A stretch of DNA of 24,791 nt. Origin: Raineya sp964654605. GTDB lineage: Bacteria > Bacteroidota > Bacteroidia > Cytophagales > Thermonemataceae. Under the pieces are notes generated by a model. The model saw only the letters and a list, made by a program, of their open reading frames with translations. It was not told the DNA's origin and ran no database searches. Positions 8,308 to 16,225 of this stretch are shown in pieces. The DNA is taken from NCBI GenBank assembly GCA_964654605.1, contig CAZZLW010000066.1, forward strand, positions 1 to 24,791, written 5' to 3'. The position numbers and the translations under genes were made by a program. Within the stretch, counting starts at the first letter, position 1; each line of letters opens with the position of its first letter.

Positions 8308-9269
8308 AAGTAATTACAAACTAAAACTTCTTCAAATTTTTTGTGAGAATTGTCGTGATAGCTGATATAATTGCTTTTAATAGGAATAATGGTGAAATTT
8401 TTCGCCCATATTTTAAAAACCTCATTCACTTTGCCTTTATAGGAAATTACATTAGAAACGGCAAAACGCAAACCTTTCTGATGCAGTTCGTTCAGCATTT
8501 TGATAAGTTCTTTTTCTTGGATTTGTGTCCATAGTTTGTTGTATTCGCTGAATGTAATAAGATAGGGAGGGTCTAAATAAATAAAATCTTGGGAGGTGAG
8601 GTAAAAATTTTTGAGAAAATCTCTGTAATCCTGATTGAACCAGTTTATTTTTCTGTTTTTTACTACTTCAAAATAGTTTTGCAAAGCCTGAAAAACATTT
8701 TTATTAAAATCTACATTTCCTACGGGTACGTTAAAATCGCCTTTGGCATTAAAGCGTAGCATTCTATTGAAACCATAAATAAGGAGCAGGTAAAGTTTGA
8801 GCATATCATTTTTCCCGCTTTGGTTGAAATCTGCTTTTAACTTTTCAAAGGGTGTTCTATTAAAATGTGCATAATACGTTTTTTTGTGTTTTAATTTAAG
8901 CTCTTTGGGGACAATATCTTGCTTGAAAGAGTAAGAAAAGCCATATTTTTTTATCCAAAATTCAATTTCTTGGAAGAATATCTCTGGGTGCTGGGCTTTC
9001 TCACAAAGAAATTGATGAATTTGAACAAGATAGCTATCTATATCGTTCAAGTAATAACTTTCAGCCTCTACATTCAAAAATACCGAGCCGCCTCCTACAA
9101 ATGGCTCAATAAATTTGTTTATTTCCGAAGGAAAGTATTTTTTGATTTCTTTCAAGAGCTTGTATTTATCCCCTACATAAAATAAAGGAGAGCGTATAAG
9201 CCTATCATTTTTCCACTCGGGAAATAAACAAAAATTCTCGGTGGTCGTTAAATTCTGTTTTGCCTGCAT
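8304..9269 (-). CDS. Dam-family (D12 class) N6-adenine DNA methyltransferase
   Basis: This alpha-class adenine methyltransferase has the Dam/DpnM layout: motif X YVGDKYKLL (31-39) for AdoMet binding, motif I EPFVGGGSV (55-63), the Dam-type segment GFNRMLRFN with KGDFNVPVGN (about 166-185), and catalytic motif IV DPPY (233-236). Length from the ATG at 9269 is 321 residues. An upstream TTG at 9293 would add eight residues, but ATG is preferred. Relatives methylate A in GATC or GATC-containing sites. Its 5' end overlaps the other methyltransferase gene by 65 bases and its 3' end overlaps the endonuclease gene by 4, so it very probably protects the endonuclease's site on one strand. Confidence 0.92.
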   Translation of the reverse strand: MQAKQNLTTTENFCLFPEWKNDRLIRSPLFYVGDKYKLLKEIKKYFPSEINKFIEPFVGGGSVFLNVEAESYYLNDIDSYLVQIHQFLCEKAQHPEIFFQEIEFWIKKYGFSYSFKQDIVPKELKLKHKKTYYAHFNRTPFEKLKADFNQSGKNDMLKLYLLLIYGFNRMLRFNAKGDFNVPVGNVDFNKNVFQALQNYFEVVKNRKINWFNQDYRDFLKNFYLTSQDFIYLDPPYLITFSEYNKLWTQIQEKELIKMLNELHQKGLRFAVSNVISYKGKVNEVFKIWAKNFTIIPIKSNYISYHDNSHKKFEEVLVCNYL

Positions 9270-10272
9270 TGAAAAATTTATAGGGTTTTTCAAAAACTTG
9301 TGTTTCTCCTTTTTGGCTTAAAACTTCATAAATCTCTTCTAACTTAATCTTATTGGTAGATGAACTGCTTTTAGATTTGTAGGTATTGTTATACGATACT
9401 ACAATGTAGCGAACTTTTAGATTTTTTATCAGGTCTGTAAAAACTTGTTTTGCTTTGGTAGTGCAGTATAGGCTATTGTTTTCAGGTTGGGGTTTGAGAG
9501 CCACTCCAAAAAGTTTTGGTTTTTTCCATTCAACCAAATTTTCGTATACGTGATAAAAGCGATTATATTGCCGAGAGTTGTAAGGAGGGTCTATGTAGGC
9601 AATATCTGCCTGAACCTTATGTACCAGGTCATTAGCATTTTCTTTATAGATTTCTATATTTGGGTGCGGGCATTGCTCTATGAGTTTGAGTTGTAGTTGG
9701 GGGTGCTGAATATTTTTTTTGATATAGGCATCAAAATGCCCTACGGTGTTGGCAATTTTATCTATGTTGTAAATGAGAGTAGCCAATAGTATGTAAAACT
9801 CTTTGGTTGTAAGTTCATTACGCCGTTTTTCTAAATCTTCACGAATATAGCCAATAATTTTAGCGTTAGGGTAGTCAAAAAATTTATTGCCAAAGTTTTC
9901 TGAAAAATAGTTATCAGGTAGTAGAGTTGGATTGAGTTGATTATAGAAATTCAAAATATCGGTAATTTTCGTAAAATCCCAATCGGACTTTTCAAAAAAT
10001 GCCTTGTAAATAACAAAATTAGAATGTAAAAGGTCATTGATGATAATTTTGGGATAAATTAGAGTAGCTTTTTTGCTTAAAATGCCTGTTCCTGCGAATG
10101 CATCAAAAAAACTTTGGCAGTTTTGCGTATGCTTTTGGATATGTTCAAATATCCAATCAGAAAGTTTGAATTTGTTGCCGATATATCTTCGGCTTTCCAG
10201 AGGTATCCCTTGGTAAGTGTAATTTTGAAATAAGTCTAATGTAAATGTATGCAAATCAGCGATTTTTCCCAT
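9205..10272 (-). CDS. D12-class N6-adenine DNA methyltransferase (second of pair)
   Basis: The 355-residue protein is a second adenine methyltransferase only distantly similar to its neighbour. Motif X is RRYIGNKFKL (28-37), motif I FFDAFAGTGIL (55-65), motif IV DPPYNSRQY (228-236), followed by an FYHVYENL block and VVSYNN (291-296); the C-terminus ends in a DHREFLFI segment. The DPPYNSRQY form is common in D12 methyltransferases of type II/IIS systems. Two different adenine methyltransferases beside one AlwI-like endonuclease fit an asymmetric site in which each strand needs its own enzyme. The ATG at 10272 lies 17 bases inside the end of the ligase gene, implying translational coupling. Confidence 0.88.
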   Translation of the reverse strand: MGKIADLHTFTLDLFQNYTYQGIPLESRRYIGNKFKLSDWIFEHIQKHTQNCQSFFDAFAGTGILSKKATLIYPKIIINDLLHSNFVIYKAFFEKSDWDFTKITDILNFYNQLNPTLLPDNYFSENFGNKFFDYPNAKIIGYIREDLEKRRNELTTKEFYILLATLIYNIDKIANTVGHFDAYIKKNIQHPQLQLKLIEQCPHPNIEIYKENANDLVHKVQADIAYIDPPYNSRQYNRFYHVYENLVEWKKPKLFGVALKPQPENNSLYCTTKAKQVFTDLIKNLKVRYIVVSYNNTYKSKSSSSTNKIKLEEIYEVLSQKGETQVFEKPYKFFNAGKTEFNDHREFLFISRVEK

Positions 10273-12952
10273 ACTCCAAAATTTTATCTATGAACTCATA
10301 GGGTTTGTAGCCATTTAGGGAGGCTTGGTGAAAGATACAAGTGGCGGGTGTCATTCCTGGTAAAGAATTAACTTCAATGATAATGGTTTCTACTTTGCCA
10401 CTGGCGTATATGCGTACAAAGGCATCTATACGGCAGTAACCTTCTACATTGAGAATTTCAGCAGTTTTTTGGAGAGTTTTCTTGACTTCCGCCGAAATAC
10501 GCTCTTGCTCTGCGGGGTTTTTAGAAAATCGTGCAGGGGTGATATTTTGTCCCTCTCCTGCCAAAAACTTTTCTTCCAACGATAGTACATCGCCAGTGGC
10601 AAGCGTTTCGGAAGGCTCAAACACTTCGTAATGTCGCAAGCCATTGGGCAAACGATGCGTGAGCATTCCCCCTGTGATTTCTAAAAAATGCTCGGCTTCG
10701 CCTTGGGTGATAAGCTCTTCAATTAAAAAATAATCTCTACGGGGAAATTCCTCACCTGCTTTGAGTTGTAAGATTTGCGTGGCTTGGGGCAGGAAATTTT
10801 CATCTTGTCTGAAAGTTTGTTCAATATAGGCTTGCAATTGCTCGCGATTGCGTACTTTTTTTACAGCCGAACTGCACCCATCATCAGCAGGTTTGCAAAT
10901 AAATGGATACGAAAATTTTGCCTCAATCTCTTGGATAGCTTTCTGGGGGCTGGTAAGATATTCTTTTTTGTAGAGCAAAGCGTGGCGGGCAACAGCAATG
11001 CCATTTTGAGCTAAAATTTCGTTGGTTTCGTACTTATTGATAGTAACTTGCGAACTGGCAACACCTGAACCATTGTAGGGCAAGCCTATTTTTTCTAATT
11101 CTTGTTGCAAAGCCCCATCTTCGCCCGGTCTGCCGTGCAGTGCAATGAAAGCTACATCAGCTAAATTTTTCAAATCGGCATAGGTGATTTTTTGAGGTTC
11201 AAAGATGGGGTGGTGGGCGTATTTTTGTGTGATAGCACTGCCTTCATTTCTGATTTTTGCCAAAATATCTTTTTTGCTGTCTTGTAACTTGATTGCTTTT
11301 GCTTGCATAGCAATATCGTCTGCATTATCTTTGAGCATAATATTGATAGGAAGCAAATACAATTCGTGATTTTCGGTATTGCCTGTCAGAAATACAGGAA
11401 TAGGCTCGTACTTACCTGATGAAGCCAATTTTTCGTAGATATTTCTACCACTTTCTACCGAAATATGCCTTTCCGAAGAATAACCGCCCATAATTACGGC
11501 TACGCGTGTTTTGGGTACTTGCTTATTTTGTTCATTTTCAAGGGCTTTGTCCAAGTTGGTTAGCAGTTGTTTGATGAAGTAGTTGTTTTTGGGTGTTTTG
11601 GCTCTTGCAGCAAGCGAGGTGCGAATAATGTACGTTAGAAACTGCGAGGGGTTCAAGCCAATTTCAGCGGCTTGATGAAAAAAGAAAGAAGAAGGCAACA
11701 TTCCCGAAGTAGTGTTGGGGTCGTTGAGGTAGATTTCACCCAAAGCATTGATGAAACCATCTATACGGGCATATACGCTTGCGTGAATAGTTTTGAAAAG
11801 CCTGCAACACTCTTTGCGAATAGCTTCAATTTGTTCGGTGGGCAAATCAATGGGCGTAACTTTCCTGCTGATACCGGGCAGATACTTGGCTCGGTAGTCA
11901 AAAATATCCGATTTTTTGACAATTTCAGTAGGAGGCAAAGCCAAAGGCTCACCATTTTCGTCTTCTATGACAATACAAGAAAACTCTTTGCCGATAATAA
12001 ACCGCTCAATCAGGATACTTTCTTCACTGCTTGTGGCAGTCATTTGGGCTTTGTAATGATTTTCCGTAAGGATTTCATCAAGTTTCTGCCAGAGTGCTTC
12101 GGGGTGATAAAAAATTCCAAAATTGTTCAATTCTTGTCGAGTGCCGTCAAGATTTTGAGCAATGAGTCGCAGTTCCAAAGGAAAGCCAATGCCTTCACGA
12201 ATATCGGTAAGGCGGGTAATAAAAGCCCATTTTTGCTCACGAGAGAAGTTTTTCCACTTCCGTCCTGAAATTTCTTCTATAAAAAAGGCTTTGCAAATAA
12301 GTTCGTGAAAAGCGTGGTTATCTTTTTCGTTGAGAATGGAAATGCCAATGGAAGAGCCTTGATTAGGGGCTTTGATAACCATAGGCAAGCCAATTTTGGC
12401 AACGAGCCATTCTAAAATATCACCTTTGTAAAAATTTTGCAAATACTCTTTTTTGCTCAAAGTGAGATATTTGGGGCGTTTGAAACCATATTGAGCCAGT
12501 AAATCGGCTTGCACGGCTTTGTTTGTACCAATTGCCGAAGGTAAAATACCACAACCTGTGTAAGGAATATCGTACCACTCCAAAAGTCCCTGCACGGCTC
12601 CATCTTCGCCTTGCAAGCCGTGCAGAGCCAAAAATGCTACATCAAAATATTGCTTAAATTCTGAAGGTTGAATTTTTTTGCCAATGGTATGGGTTAAATC
12701 TTGGTTAGGCAAAGATTCAATATAAATTTGAAATTCTTTGGGCTGGTGCGAAGCGGGTGGATAAAAATCGCGAATAGTCCCTTTGTAAATATATTGCCAT
12801 TCAAGCAAAATAAAATTGCCCAAACTATCTACAAAAATAGGTACGGGTTCAAATAATTCTTTATTGAGGTTATCATAGACGGTTCTACCTCCTGCAAAGG
12901 CAATTTCACGCTCACGCGATTGCCCACCAAAAAAAATACCAATGCGTAACAT
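10256..12952 (-). CDS. ddl: Tandem fused D-alanine-D-alanine ligase (two ATP-grasp halves)
   Basis: D-Ala-D-Ala ligase makes the dipeptide for peptidoglycan cross-linking. This 898-residue protein contains two full ligases in a row, against the usual 300-370 residues. Half one: FFGGQSRERE (7-16), LHGLQGEDG (110-118), KAPNQGSSIG (194-203), RIDGF (396-400), NDPNTTSGM (410-418). Half two: MGGYSSERHIS (488-498), LHGRPGEDG (605-613), KPADDGCSSA (687-696), RIDAF (841-845) and the canonical EVNSLPGM (860-867). In half one the metal-binding Glu of EVN is Asp and the Pro-Gly of LPGM is Ser-Gly, so this half is somewhat diverged, but it keeps the main residues. It heads the minus-strand operon, with a promoter box 38 bases upstream. 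Confidence 0.9.
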   Translation of the reverse strand: MLRIGIFFGGQSREREIAFAGGRTVYDNLNKELFEPVPIFVDSLGNFILLEWQYIYKGTIRDFYPPASHQPKEFQIYIESLPNQDLTHTIGKKIQPSEFKQYFDVAFLALHGLQGEDGAVQGLLEWYDIPYTGCGILPSAIGTNKAVQADLLAQYGFKRPKYLTLSKKEYLQNFYKGDILEWLVAKIGLPMVIKAPNQGSSIGISILNEKDNHAFHELICKAFFIEEISGRKWKNFSREQKWAFITRLTDIREGIGFPLELRLIAQNLDGTRQELNNFGIFYHPEALWQKLDEILTENHYKAQMTATSSEESILIERFIIGKEFSCIVIEDENGEPLALPPTEIVKKSDIFDYRAKYLPGISRKVTPIDLPTEQIEAIRKECCRLFKTIHASVYARIDGFINALGEIYLNDPNTTSGMLPSSFFFHQAAEIGLNPSQFLTYIIRTSLAARAKTPKNNYFIKQLLTNLDKALENEQNKQVPKTRVAVIMGGYSSERHISVESGRNIYEKLASSGKYEPIPVFLTGNTENHELYLLPINIMLKDNADDIAMQAKAIKLQDSKKDILAKIRNEGSAITQKYAHHPIFEPQKITYADLKNLADVAFIALHGRPGEDGALQQELEKIGLPYNGSGVASSQVTINKYETNEILAQNGIAVARHALLYKKEYLTSPQKAIQEIEAKFSYPFICKPADDGCSSAVKKVRNREQLQAYIEQTFRQDENFLPQATQILQLKAGEEFPRRDYFLIEELITQGEAEHFLEITGGMLTHRLPNGLRHYEVFEPSETLATGDVLSLEEKFLAGEGQNITPARFSKNPAEQERISAEVKKTLQKTAEILNVEGYCRIDAFVRIYASGKVETIIIEVNSLPGMTPATCIFHQASLNGYKPYEFIDKILEYGKNR

Positions 12953-12989
12953 ATGTGGATTTTCTAAAAAACGAAATTTTACGGAAATG

Positions 12990-12997
12990 CAAATTTA
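12990..12997 (-). promoter_or_regulatory. -7 box for the ligase/R-M/rsgA operon
   Basis: Read on the minus strand this is TAAATTTG, an exact match to TAnnTTTG, ending 37 bases before the ligase ATG. No convincing -33 TTTG is visible at the right distance. It is the only clear promoter I see for the whole five-gene minus-strand unit. Confidence 0.45.
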
Positions 12998-13040
12998 GCG
13001 AATTTCAATAAGAAAAAAAGTTGGGCAGAGAAAGAGTAGT

Positions 13041-13259
13041 TTATTTTTTGCGTTTTTCTTTTCGCCATTGCTTAATGCCTTCATACACACGCAAAGCACG
13101 TAAGAAGCTGTAAGCTATCATTACCCAGCCCAAAACTTCGGCAGGGCGAGGCTTTTCCATTAGCTTTTCGGCATACATAATCACAAAAACTCCACCAAAA
13201 AGGTAGATAAGCACCATTGTAGAGCCAAAAATCAAATTTACTTTTTCGTGAGGACGCAT
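13041..13259 (-). CDS. Small two-helix membrane protein, conserved type
   Basis: The 72-residue product has a hydrophobic segment at about residues 8-29 and a second at about 42-55, a short Lys- and Pro-containing loop between them, and a strongly basic C-terminal tail (RKEKRKK). The pattern LIYLFGGVFVI, loop, then GWVMIAYSFLRALRVYE resembles small uncharacterised membrane proteins that are widespread in Bacteroidota. Function unknown. It lies 88 bases upstream of the ligase gene on the same strand and is divergent from the endonuclease I gene; the 214-base spacer between the divergent starts holds that gene's promoter. Confidence 0.7.
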   Translation of the reverse strand: MRPHEKVNLIFGSTMVLIYLFGGVFVIMYAEKLMEKPRPAEVLGWVMIAYSFLRALRVYEGIKQWRKEKRKK

Positions 13260-13434
13260 AGGGGCATAAACGATTTTGCAAGTATAAGCAAATTTCTTGG
13301 TTTACTGCTCGCCCTATTAAGCCCAAGTTAAAAAAAGTTTATTTTTTGAATTTAGTGAGAGCTTAAAATATTGAAAAAAAGCTACTTGTGAAGATACTTT
13401 TCTAATTTAGACAAATTTTTCAAAATTTTATGCT

Positions 13435-13442
13435 TACTTTTG
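13435..13442 (+). promoter_or_regulatory. -7 box for the endonuclease I gene
   Basis: TACTTTTG matches TAnnTTTG exactly and lies 31 bases before the ATG at 13474. No clear -33 TTTG precedes it; the region upstream is T- and A-rich. Confidence 0.5.
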
Positions 13443-13473
13443 CTTTCGGTTTTGTATAAAACGAAAAAAATGT

Positions 13474-16098
13474 ATGAAAAAACTTTTACTTTTCTGCTTG
13501 ATTGTATGCTCTTTTACAGCATACGCCCAGCCTCCTGCGGGTTATTATAGCACTGCTACAGGTACAGGTTATACCCTGAAAACTCAGCTTTACAACATTA
13601 TCAAAAACCACACGGTAATTCCTTATAGCTCGTTATATGCGTGTTTTGAAGGAACTTACAATGGTAATGCTACCGATAAGAAATCTAATGGTAAAGTGTG
13701 GGATATGTACTCAGACATTCCGAGTGGCACGCCACCCTATGAATACAACTGGTCGCAGAAATGCGGCTCTTATAGTGCCGAAGGACAATGTTTCAATAGG
13801 GAACACTCTTTTCCGCAGTCTTGGTTCAATTCCCAATCGCCAATGCAGTCGGATTTGTTTCATATTTATCCTACTGATGGCTATGTAAATGGAAAGCGTA
13901 GCAATTATCCATTTGGTACGGTTTCAGCACCTACTTGGACAAGCCAAAATGGTAGCAAGTTGGGCAACTGCTCTTTCCCTGGCTATACAGGCATTGTTTT
14001 TGAGCCCCGCGATGAGTACAAAGGTGATTTTGCAAGAAGCTATTTCTATATGGCAACCCGCTACGAAAATGTGATAGCTTCTTGGCAAAATAATGGCAAT
14101 GCCGATAATGTACTCAATGGTACATCTACGCAAGTTTTTGATACTTGGCACTTAAATTTGCTTTATCAATGGCATATCCAAGATCCTGTGAGTGCCAAAG
14201 AAATTGCACGCAACAATGCTGTGTATTCTATTCAAGGCAATAGAAATCCCTTCATAGACCACCCCGAATGGGTTGCGGTGATTTGGGGTTTTGGACCTGT
14301 TAGCCCACAAGTGAGTTTTTCTGTACCTAACTCTACGGTACAAGAGCCCAATTCAGGTACTATTACTCATACGGTAAATGTAGTGGTCAATACCACAGCT
14401 AATAATCCTTTCAGCGTAAATGTTTCTGTAAGCGGCACAGGTACTACTGCCACTTCGCCTGCGGATTTCACTTTGCTTACTACTTCACTGACTTTCACAG
14501 GTACAGAAACCATTAAACCTGTACAAATTACTATTCAAAGCGATGGTACTGCCGAACCTGATGAAACCATACGTTTGGTGATTTCTTCACCGACCAATGG
14601 CGTAGGTTTGGGAACTTCTACCCACAATATAACCCTCCGAGATGCCTCGGCTTCGTCTAATGTTACAGAAACTTTTGACCCCTGCAACAATCTAAACACT
14701 TGGACACAATTCAGTGTAACAGGTGCCCAAACTTGGCAATGTACTACTTTTGGGCGTAATAGCTCCAATGGAGTGCAGATGAATGGCTATGCAAGCGGTC
14801 CCGTAGTAAATGAAGATTGGCTTATTTCGCCACCACTCAATTTGAGTGCTACTTCTAAAATGTCTTATTGGTCAAGGACAAAGTTTAGTGGAAATACTTT
14901 GCAACTGAAAGTTTCTTCCAATTATACAGGAACAGGCAATCCTAATGCCGCTACTTGGGTAAATGTATCAGGAGCTACTTTCCCTGCTATCAATTCTGAC
15001 GTATGGACAGAAACGGCAAATGTTGATTTATCGGCTTATGCAGGTAGCAACCGCTATGTGGCATTTGTTTATACTTCAACGGCAACAGCGGCGGCACGCT
15101 GGACTTTGGACGATATTTCTTTTACTGCGGTATCGGCTCCGCCTATCACGCCGCCTGCTATCAGTGTTTCAGGTTCGCTTGTGCCTTTTGGGAATGTAAA
15201 TTTTGGTGGTGTTTCAGCTACGCAGACCTTTTCAGTGGCAGGTAGCAACTTACAAGGTAACGTTACGCTGGAAGCCCCTGAAAATTTCCAACTTTCCAAA
15301 GATGGCTCTACGTATGCCAGCACCATTTCTTTTGTGGCAGGTACAGATTTTACCCTTCCTACAATGACCTCCAAGACCGTTTATGTTCGCTTTGCTCCTA
15401 ATTCAGGAGTAGATGGCGATAAAGACGGCGACATTGTAATTACTACTCCGCAACTTGCCTCGCCTGTGGGTGTGTATGTAGAAGGTGCTGAAATAGGCAA
15501 TGGCTTTGCCTTGATTGAATTTACGGGTATTTCTTCGCAAGTTCCCAAAGGAGAAAATACTTTTATCAAAATGAATATCCAGCCTGCTACCAAACGCCTG
15601 ACTTTTGTAAATTTGAAAGCTCGTTTGCTCAACGCTACTGCTCTTGCCGATTTTTCGCAAAGCCCCGTATTGCAAGCAGACACAACTTTCCGTATCAATA
15701 TCCCTGCGGGTGCTACCGAAACAGCCTTTTTCTTGCAACCTATTGCTGAAAACATTACAGACAAAGGTGTTGAATTTACCATTACCAGTACGGGAGCGGG
15801 GCTGGGCATAGGCTCGCAAAAGGTGCATAGAGTAGATTTTACAGAAATTTCGGCTATTTCAGGTTTTGATGTAGAAAATACAGTGCTTTATCCTATGCCT
15901 GCTCAAACTGAAATTTTTGTACGTACTCCTTTACAAAATTATGATTTGAGCATTACTGATGTTACAGGCAGAGTAGTGAAAAAATTGGGGAATTCCCCTC
16001 GTACTATTATACTAAACGATTTGGCAAGTGGTGTGTATTATGTGAATTTTAGAAATGCACAAGGTTCTATTACCAAAAAAATAGTGGTAAGTAGATGA
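13474..16098 (+). CDS. Secreted endonuclease I with Calx-beta, adhesion and T9SS domains
   Basis: The 874-residue exported nuclease begins with a signal peptide ending in AYAQ (1-19). The endonuclease I domain (about 20-275) has the His-metal-finger core NREHSFPQSW (108-117), the block DLFHIYPTDGYVNGKRSNYP (127-146) and EPRDEYKGDFAR (177-188), and closes with NPFIDHPEW (258-266). A Calx-beta domain (about 278-392), a choice-of-anchor-J-like beta domain (about 395-555, ending in WTLDDISF) and an Ig-like domain (about 560-670) follow. The C-terminal 80 residues are a T9SS type A sorting domain (YPMP, then DVTGRVV and GVYYVNF), so the enzyme is exported across the outer membrane and probably anchored at the surface or released. 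It likely degrades extracellular DNA or RNA. A strong terminator follows the gene. Confidence 0.93.
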   Translation: MKKLLLFCLIVCSFTAYAQPPAGYYSTATGTGYTLKTQLYNIIKNHTVIPYSSLYACFEGTYNGNATDKKSNGKVWDMYSDIPSGTPPYEYNWSQKCGSYSAEGQCFNREHSFPQSWFNSQSPMQSDLFHIYPTDGYVNGKRSNYPFGTVSAPTWTSQNGSKLGNCSFPGYTGIVFEPRDEYKGDFARSYFYMATRYENVIASWQNNGNADNVLNGTSTQVFDTWHLNLLYQWHIQDPVSAKEIARNNAVYSIQGNRNPFIDHPEWVAVIWGFGPVSPQVSFSVPNSTVQEPNSGTITHTVNVVVNTTANNPFSVNVSVSGTGTTATSPADFTLLTTSLTFTGTETIKPVQITIQSDGTAEPDETIRLVISSPTNGVGLGTSTHNITLRDASASSNVTETFDPCNNLNTWTQFSVTGAQTWQCTTFGRNSSNGVQMNGYASGPVVNEDWLISPPLNLSATSKMSYWSRTKFSGNTLQLKVSSNYTGTGNPNAATWVNVSGATFPAINSDVWTETANVDLSAYAGSNRYVAFVYTSTATAAARWTLDDISFTAVSAPPITPPAISVSGSLVPFGNVNFGGVSATQTFSVAGSNLQGNVTLEAPENFQLSKDGSTYASTISFVAGTDFTLPTMTSKTVYVRFAPNSGVDGDKDGDIVITTPQLASPVGVYVEGAEIGNGFALIEFTGISSQVPKGENTFIKMNIQPATKRLTFVNLKARLLNATALADFSQSPVLQADTTFRINIPAGATETAFFLQPIAENITDKGVEFTITSTGAGLGIGSQKVHRVDFTEISAISGFDVENTVLYPMPAQTEIFVRTPLQNYDLSITDVTGRVVKKLGNSPRTIILNDLASGVYYVNFRNAQGSITKKIVVSR

Positions 16099-16109
16099 TA
16101 TTTAGTGTA

Positions 16110-16144
16110 AGCAGTGGGCAAAAATGATGGCTCACTGCTTTTTT
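16110..16144 (+). terminator. Intrinsic terminator after endonuclease I gene
   Basis: AGCAGTGGGC (16110-16119) pairs with GCTCACTGCT (16130-16139), a 10-bp stem with one G-T pair and a 10-base loop, followed by five T residues (16140-16144). It sits 12 bases after the stop codon. Confidence 0.88.
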
Positions 16145-16182
16145 CTTAACAATACCTTAACAGGCTTTCAATGAAAAATTTT

Positions 16183-16190
16183 TACCTTTG
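16183..16190 (+). promoter_or_regulatory. -7 box for the lectin-like T9SS protein gene
   Basis: TACCTTTG matches TAnnTTTG exactly, between the terminator at 16110-16144 and the ATG at 16226. A -33 element is not obvious. The placement makes the following gene independently transcribed. Confidence 0.55.
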
Positions 16191-16225
16191 CAATGTTTTT
16201 GGTTGAACAATAAACTTTGGATTTT

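Noticed and set aside
11672..12268. 198-codon open frame on the plus strand within the ligase gene
   Set aside because: It lies opposite well-conserved ATP-grasp sequence and shows no recognisable domain or promoter.
15381..15828. Long open frames opposite the endonuclease I gene (and similar ones opposite most large genes)
   Set aside because: They run antisense to clear protein families, have no family motifs and follow from codon bias of the real gene.
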